A DNA stretch of 64,000 bases from JAOPZW01 sp963835295 (GCA_963835295.1 CAWIEX010000014.1:620001-684000); one strand, 5' to 3'; counted from the stretch's first letter, positions 1 through 8,376 are shown. The notes: generated from the sequence alone by a model not told the origin. Numbers and translations: made by a program.

Positions 1-29
1 CGCGACGTCGGGCGCGAGCGGCCCTCCAT
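1..29 (-). CDS. 5' end of the next gene in the rpsB operon (cdsA position), cut by the window edge
   Basis: An ATG on the minus strand (complement of 27-29) overlaps the uppS stop as TGATG, and an open frame beginning M-E-G-R-S-R-P runs to the window edge. Nine codons cannot identify a product. In many bacteria uppS is followed by cdsA, the phosphatidate cytidylyltransferase, and the tight stop/start overlap is what an operon partner would show. The cdsA identity rests on gene order only. Confidence 0.35.
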
Positions 30-706
30 CAGCGCCCTCCGAACCGGCGCTGCCGGCGCTCGAACTCGTCCAGGGCGGCCCGAAACGCCTCGCGCGAGAA
101 GTCCGGCCACAGCTCGTCGGCGAAGACGAGCTCCGAGTAGGCGCCCTGCCACAGCAGGTAGTTGCTCGTCCGCTGCTCGCCGCTCGTGCGGATGATGAGG
201 TCCGGGTCGTGCATCTCCGGGGCGTAGAGGAGCTGGCGGAAGGCCTCTTCCCCCCCGCCGCTGTAGCGCGCCGCCGCGTCGAGGACCTCTGCGCGGCCGC
301 CGTAGTTGAAGGCGACGTAGAGCGTGATGCGGTCGTTGGCCGCCGTCGTCGCCTCCGCCCAGTCCATCTGCTCGAGCAGCGCGGGCGTCACGCGCTCGCG
401 GCGCCCGATGAAGCGCATGCGCACGCCCTCGGCGTCGAGCTCGGGCGTCTCGTTGGCGATGCGCTGGGAGAACATGCGCATGAGCGCGGCGACCTCCTCG
501 GCGGGGCGCGACCAGTTCTCGGTCGAGAACGAGTAGACCGTCAGCTCGCGGACCCCGAACTCGACCGCGTCGCGCAGGCGCGCCTTGACCACGTCGGCCC
601 CGGCCTGGTGGCCCTCGATGACGGGCAGGCCGCGCTGCTGCGCCCAGCGGCCATTGCCGTCGGTGATGATGGCGACGTACCGCGCCGCGCGGCCGTCGGA
701 GGCCAT
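29..706 (-). CDS. uppS: Isoprenyl transferase (undecaprenyl diphosphate synthase)
   Basis: Cis-prenyltransferase that extends farnesyl diphosphate with isopentenyl diphosphate to make the long-chain carrier lipid for peptidoglycan; cytosolic, at the membrane face. The 225-residue protein has the family landmarks: DGNGRWA with the metal-binding Asp16, SFSTENW at 59-65, AFNYGGR at 132-138 and RTSGEQR at 173-179. Thr15 replaces the commoner Met before DGNGRWA. Length is slightly below the usual 240-260. It is the fifth gene of the rpsB-tsf-pyrH-frr-uppS run; its ATG overlaps the frr stop region by one base, so translational coupling is likely. Confidence 0.93.
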   Translation of the reverse strand: MASDGRAARYVAIITDGNGRWAQQRGLPVIEGHQAGADVVKARLRDAVEFGVRELTVYSFSTENWSRPAEEVAALMRMFSQRIANETPELDAEGVRMRFIGRRERVTPALLEQMDWAEATTAANDRITLYVAFNYGGRAEVLDAAARYSGGGEEAFRQLLYAPEMHDPDLIIRTSGEQRTSNYLLWQGAYSELVFADELWPDFSREAFRAALDEFERRQRRFGGR

Positions 707-1272
707 CAGACCTCGAGGATCTCTGCTTCCTTGGCCTTCAGCGCCGTCTCGAGTTCGGCGATCCGCGCGTCGGTCAGCTTCTGCAGCTCGACCTCGGCGC
801 GGTGCTCGTCGTCGGCGCCCGCGTCGCCTGACTCCTTGAGCTCGCGCAGGTCGTGCATGACGTCGCGGCGGATGTTGCGGATCGCCACGCGCCCCTCCTC
901 GGCGATGTGGCGCACGACCTTGACCAGCTCCCGGCGGCGCTCCTCGTTGAGCTCCGGGATGCTCATCCTGATCAGGCGGCCGTCGTTGTTGGGCGTGAGC
1001 CCGATGTCGGACTCCATGATCGCCTTCTCGATGGCCTTGATCGACGCCTGGTCGTAGGGCTGGACGGTGAGCAGCCGCGCCTCGGGCACGTTGATGGTCG
1101 CAAGCTGCTTGAGCGGTGTCGCGGCGCCGTAGTAGTCGACCACGATGCGGTCGAGCAGGCTCGGGCTGGCACGGCCCGTGCGCACGGTGCCGAACTCGTT
1201 GCGGGTCGACTCGACGGACTTCGTCATGCGCTCGCCCGCGTCGGCGATCAGCTCATCGGTCAGCTCTGTCAT
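706..1272 (-). CDS. frr: Ribosome recycling factor
   Basis: Splits the post-termination ribosome together with EF-G. The 188-residue length matches the family (about 185). The N-terminal helix contains the conserved segment VRTGRASPSLLD, and the central part carries NDGRLIRMSIPELNEERR. The start is the ATG at 1272, which overlaps the pyrH stop as ATGA. A longer in-frame start upstream lies inside pyrH and is rejected. The two long alpha-helical stretches at the N and C ends form the three-helix bundle typical of RRF. Confidence 0.95.
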   Translation of the reverse strand: MTELTDELIADAGERMTKSVESTRNEFGTVRTGRASPSLLDRIVVDYYGAATPLKQLATINVPEARLLTVQPYDQASIKAIEKAIMESDIGLTPNNDGRLIRMSIPELNEERRRELVKVVRHIAEEGRVAIRNIRRDVMHDLRELKESGDAGADDEHRAEVELQKLTDARIAELETALKAKEAEILEV

Positions 1273-1997
1273 GTCGCAACCAAGGTCCCTACCCGCTCGC
1301 CGGACACTATCCGGTCGATGTTGTGCTCGTCGTCCATGTTGAAGACGTGGATCGGCAGGCCGTTCTCCATGCACAGCGTGAGCGCCGTGAGGTCCATGAT
1401 CCGCAGGCGCCGCTCGACCGCCTCCATGTGGGTGATGTCCGCGATGAACTCCGCCGACGGGTCGAGGCGCGGGTCGGCGGTGTAGACGCCCTCCACCCCG
1501 TTCTTGGCCATCAGCAGGGCCTCGGCGTGGATCTCGACCGCGCGCAGCGCCGCCGCGGTGTCCGAGGTGAAGAACGGGTTGCCGGTGCCGGCGGCGAAGA
1601 TGACGACGCGGCCCTTCTCCAGGTGGCGCATCGCGCGGCGGCGGATGTAGGGCTCGGCCACCTCCTGCACGTGGATGGCCGACTGCACGCGCGTGTGGAC
1701 ATCGAGCTTCTCCAGGGCGTCCTGGAGCTGGAGCGCGTTGAGGACGATGGCGAGCATCCCCATGTAGTCGGCGGTGGCGCGATCCATGCCCGAGGCGGCG
1801 CCGGCGATCCCGCGGTAGATGTTGCCCGCGCCGAGGACGATCGCGATCTCCACGCCGCGGTCGTGCACGCGCTTGATCTGCTCGGCGACGGCGCCCAGGC
1901 GCTCCGGGTCGGTCCCGTAGTCGAGGGAGCCCATGAGCGACTCCCCCGACAGCTTGATCAGGATCCGCTGGAACGCCGGCGGGCCGTCGTGGCTCAC
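1269..1997 (-). CDS. pyrH: UMP kinase
   Basis: Phosphorylates UMP to UDP with ATP, feeding nucleotide and UDP-sugar pools. The amino-acid-kinase fold is visible: K-L-S-G-E at residues 15-19, GAGNIYRG, the MGMLAIVLNALQLQDALE segment and the C-terminal LTALTLCMENGLPI. The start is GTG at 1997 inside the tsf stop (TAGTG). That gives 242 residues, normal for PyrH; the longer frame upstream is the shadow of tsf. Placement between tsf and frr is the standard bacterial order. Confidence 0.95.
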   Translation of the reverse strand: MSHDGPPAFQRILIKLSGESLMGSLDYGTDPERLGAVAEQIKRVHDRGVEIAIVLGAGNIYRGIAGAASGMDRATADYMGMLAIVLNALQLQDALEKLDVHTRVQSAIHVQEVAEPYIRRRAMRHLEKGRVVIFAAGTGNPFFTSDTAAALRAVEIHAEALLMAKNGVEGVYTADPRLDPSAEFIADITHMEAVERRLRIMDLTALTLCMENGLPIHVFNMDDEHNIDRIVSGERVGTLVAT

Positions 1998-2608
1998 TAC
2001 TCGCCTACCGCGAACCGCGCGAAGCGCCTGATGACGACGTTCTCGCCCGTCTTGGCCGATAGGTCGCCGCGCAGCTGCTCGATGGTCTTGCCCTCGTACT
2101 TGTCGCCGTTGACGTGGACCTGGTTGAGCAGGACGACGTCGCCCAGCCACTTCTTGATCTGCCCCTCGACGATGCGGGGGCGGACGTTCTCGGGCTTGTC
2201 GGCGGCCTGCTGCTCGAACACGCGGGCCTCGGCCTCGCGCGTCTCGGCCGGGACCTCCTCCTCGGAGACCCAGCGCGTCTGGGGCGAGGCCGCGAGGTGC
2301 AGCGCGACATCCCTGGCGAAGGCGACGAAGTCGTCGTTCTTGGCCACGAAGTCGGTGTTGCAGTCGACTTCGACGAGCACGCCGACCTTGCCGTTGGCGT
2401 GGATGTAGCTCTGGACGGTGCCCTCGGCGGCCTCGCGATCGGCGAGCTTGCCGAGCTTGTTGCCCATCTTGACGCGAAGGATCTCCGTGGCCTTGTCGAC
2501 GTCGCCCGCGGCCTCCTCGAGGGCGCGCTTGCAGTCCATCATGCCCGCGCCGGTCTGCTGGCGCAGCGCGGCGACGTCCTTGGCGCTGATCTGGGGAGTG
2601 GTAGTCAT
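1997..2608 (-). CDS. tsf: Elongation factor Ts (short form)
   Basis: Nucleotide-exchange factor for EF-Tu. The N-terminal UBA-like domain (residues 7-45, with LRQQTGAGMMDCKRALEEA) is followed by the diagnostic TDFVAKN at 85-91. At 203 residues it is the short type with a single core subdomain, as in Thermus-like and several actinobacterial proteins, rather than the roughly 280-residue E. coli form. The ATG overlaps the rpsB stop by four bases (ATGA). Confidence 0.95.
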   Translation of the reverse strand: MTTTPQISAKDVAALRQQTGAGMMDCKRALEEAAGDVDKATEILRVKMGNKLGKLADREAAEGTVQSYIHANGKVGVLVEVDCNTDFVAKNDDFVAFARDVALHLAASPQTRWVSEEEVPAETREAEARVFEQQAADKPENVRPRIVEGQIKKWLGDVVLLNQVHVNGDKYEGKTIEQLRGDLSAKTGENVVIRRFARFAVGE

Positions 2609-3753
2609 GCGTTCTGTTCCTGGGTTGCGTTCTCAGTGGTCTCGGCAGTCTCGGGGGCCGCGGGGGCGGGCTCGGCCTGGGCCTCGGCGTCTGCCGTCGT
2701 GCCCTGGCCCTCGGCCTCGACCTCGGTCGCCGGCGGCGAGGCGGGATCGGGCGTCGGATCGGTGGCCGGCGGAGCGGGGTGCGCGACGTCGGCCTGGACC
2801 TGGTCGGTCTGGGCCTGCCGGGTCACCGCGGCCTCGGGGTCGGGCTGCGGGCGGCCGAGCTCCTCGCGCGCCGTGGCCACCTCGGCCTCGGCCTCGGCGC
2901 GGTCGCCCCCACCCTCGGCGTGCGACAGCGCAGCCTGCGCGGCAGCGGCCTCGGCCTGCGCGGCAGCCTGGGCCTCGGCCTCGCGGCGCGCCTGCTCCTC
3001 GGCCTCGCGACGCGCGCGCTCCTCGGCCTCGCGGCGGACGCGCTCCTCCTCCTCGGCGCGCTCGGCGGCGAAGGCCAGGCGCCCGTCGCGGGCGGCCTCG
3101 CCGATCGCGTGGGCCACGACGGAGCACGACTTGATCGCGTCGTCGTTGCCGGGGATGACGAAGTCGATCCCGTCCGGGTCGCAGTTGGTGTCGACCAGGC
3201 CGATGATCGGGATGCGCAGGATCTGCGCCTCGCGGACGGCGATCGCCTCGGTCTTGAGGTCGATGACGAACATGGCGTCGGGCGTGCGCTGCATGTACTT
3301 CACGCCGCCGAGGTTGGCGCGCAGCTTGGCGAGGTCGGCCTCGGCGCCCATGCGCTCGCGCGTGGGCAGCAGCCCGAGCTGGCCCTCCGTCTCGTAGCGC
3401 TCGAGGTCGTGCAGGCGGCGGATGCGCTGGTTGATGGTCTGGAAGTTCGTCAGCAGGCCGCCCAGCCAGCGGTGGTTGACGTAGGGCATGCCGGCGGCCT
3501 CGGCGACGTCCTTGACGGCGTCGCGGGCCTGCTTCTTGGTGCCCACGAAGAGCACGATGCCGCCGCGCTGGGCCAGCTCACCGGCGAACTGGCGCGCCTG
3601 CTCGAGCAGCCGCTGCGTCTGCAGCAGGTCGACGATGTAGATGCCGCCGCGCTCACCGTGGATGAAGCGGCGCATCTTGGGGTTCCAACGGCGGGTCTGG
3701 TGGCCGAAATGGACCCCGGCCTCCAGCAGCTCCCTGATCCCGACTTCGGGCAT
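2605..3753 (-). CDS. rpsB: 30S ribosomal protein S2 with long charged C-terminal tail
   Basis: Residues 1-228 are a normal S2: GVHFGHQTRRWNPKM near the start, LFVGTKKQA at 68-76, NHRWLGGLLTN at 93-103 and PIIGLVDTNCDP at 182-193. The family usually stops near 230-260 residues. This protein runs to 382. Residues 229-280 are an almost pure Glu/Arg/Ala helix with the repeated motif RREAEE, and 281-382 are Pro/Glu/Thr/Ala-rich and probably disordered. The start is the ATG at 3753, preceded by AAGGGAG; the extra upstream residues of the open frame are rejected. It heads the operon. Confidence 0.95.
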   Translation of the reverse strand: MPEVGIRELLEAGVHFGHQTRRWNPKMRRFIHGERGGIYIVDLLQTQRLLEQARQFAGELAQRGGIVLFVGTKKQARDAVKDVAEAAGMPYVNHRWLGGLLTNFQTINQRIRRLHDLERYETEGQLGLLPTRERMGAEADLAKLRANLGGVKYMQRTPDAMFVIDLKTEAIAVREAQILRIPIIGLVDTNCDPDGIDFVIPGNDDAIKSCSVVAHAIGEAARDGRLAFAAERAEEEERVRREAEERARREAEEQARREAEAQAAAQAEAAAAQAALSHAEGGGDRAEAEAEVATAREELGRPQPDPEAAVTRQAQTDQVQADVAHPAPPATDPTPDPASPPATEVEAEGQGTTADAEAQAEPAPAAPETAETTENATQEQNA

Positions 3754-3920
3754 GGTCACGGCTCCCTTGTGAGTACGTGTAGGTGATGTGCCCGCAGGGG
3801 CGAGGCGGATCCGGGCCGATGGGCCCGGGCAGGGTCGCCGCGCTTGAGTCCCACGGGGTAGAAGGACGTTGCCCCTCGATTGTACGCAAGAACATCGATG
3901 CTCCTGCGTTAGGAGCATCG
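3754..3920 (-). promoter_or_regulatory. rpsB 5' leader with hairpin, -10-like hexamer and 10-bp inverted repeat
   Basis: On the minus strand a TACAAT hexamer (complement of 3879-3884) could be the -10 of the rpsB operon. Directly upstream a near-perfect inverted repeat, arms 3896-3905 and 3911-3920 with a 5-nt loop, covers the place where a -35 box would lie; no good TTGACA is visible. The leader also holds a 7-bp stem (3811-3817 with 3822-3828). This could be an operator or an autoregulatory S2 leader; both ideas are inference. Confidence 0.4.
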
Positions 3921-4016
3921 CGGGCCGGTCCTCCCTTCCCCTACCTCCGGTGGTCCGGTCCGCGTCGTGAGTGCCGGCGGGGCGGCCATGGACGCGGTCG
4001 TCCCGCCGCGCATGCC

Positions 4017-4022
4017 TAGGCT
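4017..4022 (+). promoter_or_regulatory. TAGGCT, putative -10 of a leaderless transcript
   Basis: TANNNT hexamer ending 7 nt before the ATG at 4030, with no Shine-Dalgarno sequence between. It supports that start over the longer frame. Confidence 0.5.
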
Positions 4023-4029
4023 GTGCCGG

Positions 4030-4827
4030 ATGTCCGACCTGGCCCGCAGCTTCAACGACGTTGCCGAGGCCTACGACTTCGGCCGCCCCCGCTACGACGA
4101 CCGCGCGATCGACGCCATCGCCGCCGCGGCCGGCGGCGGGCCGCGGCTACTCGACGTCGGCGCCGGGACCGGGCGCCTGTCGGGCCCGCTGTTCGAGAAG
4201 GGCTTCGACGTCGTCGCCGTCGAGCCGCTCGACGAGATGCGGGCCATCCTGACGCGCCACATCGGCGCGGATCGAGCATCGGCGGGGCACGTGGAGGACC
4301 TGCCGCTGCCCGATGCCAGCGTCGACGGCGCGGTCTGCAGCGACGCCTGGCACTGGTTCGACGGCGCCCGCGCCGCCGACGAGCTGGCGCGCGTGCTCAG
4401 GCCCGGCGGCGGCATGGTCGTGTGCGTCACCCACCCGCGCTGGCTCGGCAGCGACGACGCGCCCGACTGGTGGCTGGACCTCGGCGCCATCCACGCGGCG
4501 CTGCCCAAGGGCAACCACCCCTACCTGACGGGCTCGCGGCGGCCCGACGGCCTCGAGGGCCATCCGGCGTTCGAGGAGATCCAGACGCGCGAGGAGCCGT
4601 TCGTGCACAGCACCGACCGTGCCGGCATCGTCGCGCACTGGGCCTCGATGTCGTTCGTGGCGACCCTCCCGGATGCTCAGCGCACCCACTTCTTGGCCGA
4701 GCTCGACGCGATGCTCGCCCGCCGCGGGGTCGAGGAGATCGACATCCCCTACCGGGCCGAGCTGTGGATCACTCGGCGCCGGCCAGCGCCAGCGCCCGAC
4801 GCAGATCCTCGGGCAGCGGCGAGCTGA
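4030..4827 (+). CDS. Class I SAM-dependent methyltransferase
   Basis: The 265-residue protein has the Rossmann-type SAM site: LLDVGAGTGRLSGPL (motif I), VAVEPLDEM (motif II acid), and LPLPDASVDGAVCSDAWHWFD followed by LARVLRPGGGMVV. This resembles the Methyltransf_11 / UbiE-like group. The substrate cannot be read from sequence. The start at 4030 is chosen because TAGGCT lies 7 nt upstream; the open frame extends 21 codons further but with no signal. Its last 59 bases overlap the 3' end of rluD on the other strand. Confidence 0.8.
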   Translation: MSDLARSFNDVAEAYDFGRPRYDDRAIDAIAAAAGGGPRLLDVGAGTGRLSGPLFEKGFDVVAVEPLDEMRAILTRHIGADRASAGHVEDLPLPDASVDGAVCSDAWHWFDGARAADELARVLRPGGGMVVCVTHPRWLGSDDAPDWWLDLGAIHAALPKGNHPYLTGSRRPDGLEGHPAFEEIQTREEPFVHSTDRAGIVAHWASMSFVATLPDAQRTHFLAELDAMLARRGVEEIDIPYRAELWITRRRPAPAPDADPRAAAS

Positions 4828-5653
4828 CGTCGACCGGCGCCCCGGTGACCGGGTGCGCGAAGGCCAGCCGCGCTGCGTGCAGGAACTGGCGCTCGAGCCC
4901 AAGGCGCCCCGGCGTCCCGTACTCGGGGTCGCCGACGACGGGATGGTCGATGGCCTTCAGATGGGCGCGGATCTGGTGCGTGCGCCCCGTCTGCAGGCGC
5001 ACGCGCAGCAGCGTGGTGCGCGGCAGCGCCTCCTCGATCTCGAAGTGCGTCACCGCGCCGTGCGGATCGTCGGTGTCGGTCGACATCCGGGTGCGCACGC
5101 GGCGGTCGCGCCCCAGCGGGGCGTCGATGGTGCCGCTGCGCGCCGGCGGGCGCCCCTCGACCAGGGCCAGGTACTCGCGCGTGATGGCCCGCGCCTGCAG
5201 CGCGTTGCGCAGCGCGCGATGCACGGCCTCCGAGCGGGCCACCACCAGCAGGCCCGAGGTGTCGCGATCCAGGCGGTGCACGATGCCCGCGCGGGCGGCG
5301 TCCTCGCCGCCGGCGGCGATCGGGCTCAGCGCCTGCGCCAGCGTCCCGGTGCGGTGCCCGCGCGCCGGGTGCACGACGACGCCGGCGGGCTTGTCGACCA
5401 CCAGCAGGTGCTCGTCGGCGTAGGGGACGGCGTGCGGCGCGTCGGGCACGTCGGGCGCCGGCGCCTCCTGGGGCTCGTCGACGGTGACCAGCTCGCCGGC
5501 GCTCAGCCGGTGGCGCTTGGGCGCCGCCCGGCCGTCGACCAGCACGTGCCCGGCCTCGATGAGGCGCTGCGCGCGCGCCCGCGAGCCCAGCGGCGCCGCC
5601 AGGAAGGCGTCGAGCCGGGCGCCCGCGTCCTCAGGCGTCGCTCGCCGCTGCAT
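4769..5653 (-). CDS. rluD: RluA-family 23S rRNA pseudouridine synthase
   Basis: Converts uridine to pseudouridine in large-subunit rRNA. An N-terminal S4-like RNA-binding region (residues 8-60) precedes the catalytic domain, which carries HRLDRDTSG at 126-134 with the catalytic Asp129, and later LQTGRTHQIRAHL. The start is set at the ATG at 5653, overlapping lspA by 23 nt, which gives 294 residues. It is last in the pgeF-to-lspA run, a common position for this gene next to lspA. The exact target uridines are not deducible. Confidence 0.88.
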   Translation of the reverse strand: MQRRATPEDAGARLDAFLAAPLGSRARAQRLIEAGHVLVDGRAAPKRHRLSAGELVTVDEPQEAPAPDVPDAPHAVPYADEHLLVVDKPAGVVVHPARGHRTGTLAQALSPIAAGGEDAARAGIVHRLDRDTSGLLVVARSEAVHRALRNALQARAITREYLALVEGRPPARSGTIDAPLGRDRRVRTRMSTDTDDPHGAVTHFEIEEALPRTTLLRVRLQTGRTHQIRAHLKAIDHPVVGDPEYGTPGRLGLERQFLHAARLAFAHPVTGAPVDVSSPLPEDLRRALALAGAE

Positions 5654-6098
5654 GGCGCGGGCGCTCGGTGACATAGAGCAGCACGAGGACGCCGCAGGTG
5701 ATCGCGACATCGGCCACGTTGAAGGCCGGCCACCTGGGCAGCTTGATGAAGTCGGTCACGGCGCCGTCGCGGATCCGGTCGATGACGTTGCCCAGGGCGC
5801 CGCCGAGCAGCATCCCGGTCGGCAGCCACACGAGCGGCTTGTCGAGGTGGGTGACGAAGTAGGCCACCAGCGCCAGCAGCGCCGCGCCCACGATGACCGC
5901 GACGACCGTCCCGCCGCCGGAGAAGCGGCTGAAGGCGACGCCCTCGTTGCGCACGTGGACGATCTCGACGCCCGGGAAGACGCCGTCGCGGTCGCCGATG
6001 GCCACGCTCGAGCGCACGAGCGCCTTGGTCGCCTGATCGAGGGCGATCACCGCCGCCATGACCAGCGCGGCCCGCGCCCACGCTCCGCCGCTCGCCAT
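5631..6098 (-). CDS. lspA: Lipoprotein signal peptidase II
   Basis: Integral-membrane aspartyl protease that removes signal peptides from prolipoproteins. The 155-residue protein has four hydrophobic segments and the expected motifs: LDQATKALV at 20-28, NEGVAFS at 51-57, GNVIDRI at 103-109, VTDFI with Asp116 and FNVADVAI with Asp130, the catalytic Asp pair. The ATG at 6098 overlaps the yggT stop (TGATG). Confidence 0.93.
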   Translation of the reverse strand: MASGGAWARAALVMAAVIALDQATKALVRSSVAIGDRDGVFPGVEIVHVRNEGVAFSRFSGGGTVVAVIVGAALLALVAYFVTHLDKPLVWLPTGMLLGGALGNVIDRIRDGAVTDFIKLPRWPAFNVADVAITCGVLVLLYVTERPRHAAASDA

Positions 6099-6403
6099 CA
6101 ACCGGCGATGACCGCGCGCACCAGGCGGCCGGCGAACTGCAACAGCAGGATGCCGATCAGCGGGCTGAGGTCCAGCGGGCCGATCGGCGGGATGAACCGC
6201 CGGAAGATCGACAGGTACGGCTCGCACACGTCGCGCAGGAAGCCGAGCACCGCACTGGACCACCGCGAATAGGGCAGGCGACCGCCGAACGCGAAGAACA
6301 GCGAGCTGAGGATGTAGGCGATGATCAGCAGCGTGTACACGACGAAGACCGCGTACACGTAGTCGGCGAGATCCTCCCGGAAGGTGGCGAGCACGACCGT
6401 CAT
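6098..6403 (-). CDS. yggT: YggT family membrane protein
   Basis: A 101-residue protein with two hydrophobic segments (about 15-40 and 78-100) and the YggT signature between them, W-S-S-A-V-L-G-F-L-R-D-V-C-E-P-Y-L then RRFIPPIGPLDLSP. YggT proteins sit in the sepF/proC/divIVA neighbourhood in actinobacteria and firmicutes and are linked to division or osmotic adaptation, but no biochemical role is settled. The ATG overlaps the proC stop by four bases. Confidence 0.88.
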   Translation of the reverse strand: MTVVLATFREDLADYVYAVFVVYTLLIIAYILSSLFFAFGGRLPYSRWSSAVLGFLRDVCEPYLSIFRRFIPPIGPLDLSPLIGILLLQFAGRLVRAVIAG

Positions 6404-7149
6404 CGCTTGAGGATCGCATCCAGCGCGTCCGAGAACGCGGCGCGTACCCCGCCGCGCTCCAGCGCGTCGAGCCCGCGCGCGGTCGACCCGCCCGGCGAGG
6501 TGACCGCGCGCCGCGCGGCCAGCGTGTCGTGGCCCTGCCGGCGCAGGAGCTCGGCCGTGCCCGCCATCGTCTGGACCACGAGGCGCGAGGCCTGCTCGGC
6601 GGTCAGGCCGTGGCGCACGCCGGCGTCGACCTGTGCCTCGACCACCAGCGCGTAGTAGGCCGGGGCGTTGGACATGAGCCCCATGGCGACGTCGACCATC
6701 GCGTCGTCCAGCACGACGAGCGTGCCCAGCTCCTCGAGCAGGCCGCGCAGCTCGGCGTCCAGCGCGGCGTCCTGCTCGTCGTCGGCGGCGAGGATGACCG
6801 CGCCCTGGCGGACCTCCACCGGCGTGGAGGGCAGGATGCGGTAGACCGGGCGATCGGGATAGGCCGCCTTGACGTCCGCCAGCGCAGTCGCCGCGAGGAT
6901 CGAGACGATCGCCTTGGCGTGAGGCGCCACCTCGGTGGCCACCGCCGCGAGCTGCGGCGGCTTGTGGCACAGCACGACGACGTCGGCGCGCTGGGCGACC
7001 TCGGCCGCGGACGCGAGCGCCTCGCCGCCGACCTCGTCGGCCAGCGCCCGTGCGCGCTCGGCGACGACGTCGGTGCACAGCACCGGTCGACCCCAGCCGA
7101 GGGCCAGCCCTCGGGCCATGCTCCCGGCGCCGATGAGGCCGAGCACCAC
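6400..7149 (-). CDS. proC: Pyrroline-5-carboxylate reductase
   Basis: Last step of proline synthesis: NAD(P)H reduction of pyrroline-5-carboxylate. Residues 3-14 carry the dinucleotide-binding glycine motif (LGLIGAGSMARG); the C-terminal signature TSPGGSTARGLDALERGGV is intact. At 249 residues it is a little short of the usual 265-280. It sits 4 bp after sepF and overlaps yggT, the usual actinobacterial order. Confidence 0.92.
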   Translation of the reverse strand: MVLGLIGAGSMARGLALGWGRPVLCTDVVAERARALADEVGGEALASAAEVAQRADVVVLCHKPPQLAAVATEVAPHAKAIVSILAATALADVKAAYPDRPVYRILPSTPVEVRQGAVILAADDEQDAALDAELRGLLEELGTLVVLDDAMVDVAMGLMSNAPAYYALVVEAQVDAGVRHGLTAEQASRLVVQTMAGTAELLRRQGHDTLAARRAVTSPGGSTARGLDALERGGVRAAFSDALDAILKR

Positions 7150-7153
7150 CGGG

Positions 7154-7690
7154 TCAGCTTTGGTTGAAGAAGCCCTTTTCGATGAGCTCCGCGCGTTCCT
7201 CCGCCGAGATCTCGACGTTGCGCGGCGTGAGCATGAACACCTTGTCGGCGATCCGCTGCATGCCGCCGTCGAGGGCGTAGGTGAGCCCGCTGGCGAAGTC
7301 GATGAGGCGCTTGGAGAGATCGGACTCGATGCCCTGGAGGTTCAGGACGACGGGGATCGAGTCCTTGAACTTGTCCGCGATCTGCTGGGCGTCGTTGAAG
7401 CTCTTGGGGATGACGAGGTGTACGCGCACGTCGTTGCGGCCGTTGCCTCCGGGGCGCACCGAGCGCAGCTGGGCCGTCGGCCGCCCGGGGACGTCGTCGT
7501 CGGCGAAGATGTCGTCGAACTCGTCGCGCCGGCGGCGCGAGCCCAGCCGGCGGACGTTCGGGCGCTCGCGGTAGCGATCCTCGAGCTCGGCCTCCGGCTC
7601 GTAGGGATCGTCCTCCTCCACGTACGGGTCGCGCTCCTCGGCAAGGCCGAAGTACACGAGCGCACGGTGCCAGGAATCGCGGAACGCCAT
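7154..7690 (-). CDS. sepF: Cell division protein SepF
   Basis: FtsZ membrane anchor that acts at the septum. The 178-residue protein opens with an amphipathic N-terminal stretch (residues 1-16), continues with an acidic linker (EERDPYVEEDDPYEPEAE), and ends in the conserved SepF core (residues 88-175: VHLVIPKSFNDAQQIADKF, VVLNLQGIESDLSKRLIDF, LDGGMQRIADKVFMLTP). Neighbours yggS and proC confirm the assignment. Confidence 0.93.
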   Translation of the reverse strand: MAFRDSWHRALVYFGLAEERDPYVEEDDPYEPEAELEDRYRERPNVRRLGSRRRRDEFDDIFADDDVPGRPTAQLRSVRPGGNGRNDVRVHLVIPKSFNDAQQIADKFKDSIPVVLNLQGIESDLSKRLIDFASGLTYALDGGMQRIADKVFMLTPRNVEISAEERAELIEKGFFNQS

Positions 7691-7734
7691 ACCTACAGCG
7701 GAAGGTTAGCCCTCTTGGCGGATTCTCCTGCAAC

Positions 7735-8376
7735 TTACGTATACAAGCTCGTGCCAAGGCGCACGATCGTCGCGCCCTCCTGCGCGGCGACCGCGTAGTC
7801 CTGGCTGGTGCCCATCGAGAGCTCGCGCAGGCCCCGCTCCCCCGCCAGCTCGGCCAGCACCGCGAACCAGCGGCGGCTGTCCTCCGGGCGCTCGGTGAAC
7901 GGCGGCATCGTCATGAGCCCGACCACCTGAACCCGTCCCACCCGCCCCGCGCGCTCGAGGAAGCCGTCGAGCTCCTCGGGCAGCACGCCCGACTTGCTCT
8001 CGTCCCGCGCCACGTTGACCTCGACGAGCACCTGCGTCTGCGGCCCGCCGTGGCGCCCGAGCTGCTCGAGCGCCGAGTCGCTGGCCACCGAGTGGATCCA
8101 GCGCACGTAGGGCAGAACCTGCTTGACCTTGCGGCTCTGCAGGTGGCCGATGAAGTCCCACGTCAGCTCCGGATGGGCCTGCGCCTTGACCTCGAGCTCC
8201 TGCGCGCGGTTCTCGCCCACCACGGTGACGCCGGCCTCGACGAGAACGCCCATCTCCTCGGCCGCCACGTACTTGACCGCCGCGAGGACCTGGATCTCGT
8301 CGCCGATGTCCTCTCGGACCCGCGCGAGGTTGTCGGCGACGCGGCGCGCGTCGAGCCCGCGGATCAGCTGCGCCAT
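7735..8376 (-). CDS. yggS: YggS family pyridoxal phosphate homeostasis protein
   Basis: PLP-binding protein of the alanine-racemase fold without racemase activity; it affects vitamin B6 and amino-acid homeostasis. Lys35 in VLAAVKYV is the expected PLP lysine. Other signatures are GENRAQE, WDFIGHLQSRKVK and the C-terminal LSMGTSQDYAVAAQEGATIV. The start at 8376 gives 213 residues, near the usual 220-230, and overlaps pgeF by 13 nt. A 44-nt gap separates it from sepF. Confidence 0.9.
   Translation of the reverse strand: MAQLIRGLDARRVADNLARVREDIGDEIQVLAAVKYVAAEEMGVLVEAGVTVVGENRAQELEVKAQAHPELTWDFIGHLQSRKVKQVLPYVRWIHSVASDSALEQLGRHGGPQTQVLVEVNVARDESKSGVLPEELDGFLERAGRVGRVQVVGLMTMPPFTERPEDSRRWFAVLAELAGERGLRELSMGTSQDYAVAAQEGATIVRLGTSLYT

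Noticed and set aside
3896..3920. Inverted repeat as a terminator
   Set aside because: It lies between divergent gene starts, where no transcript should end.
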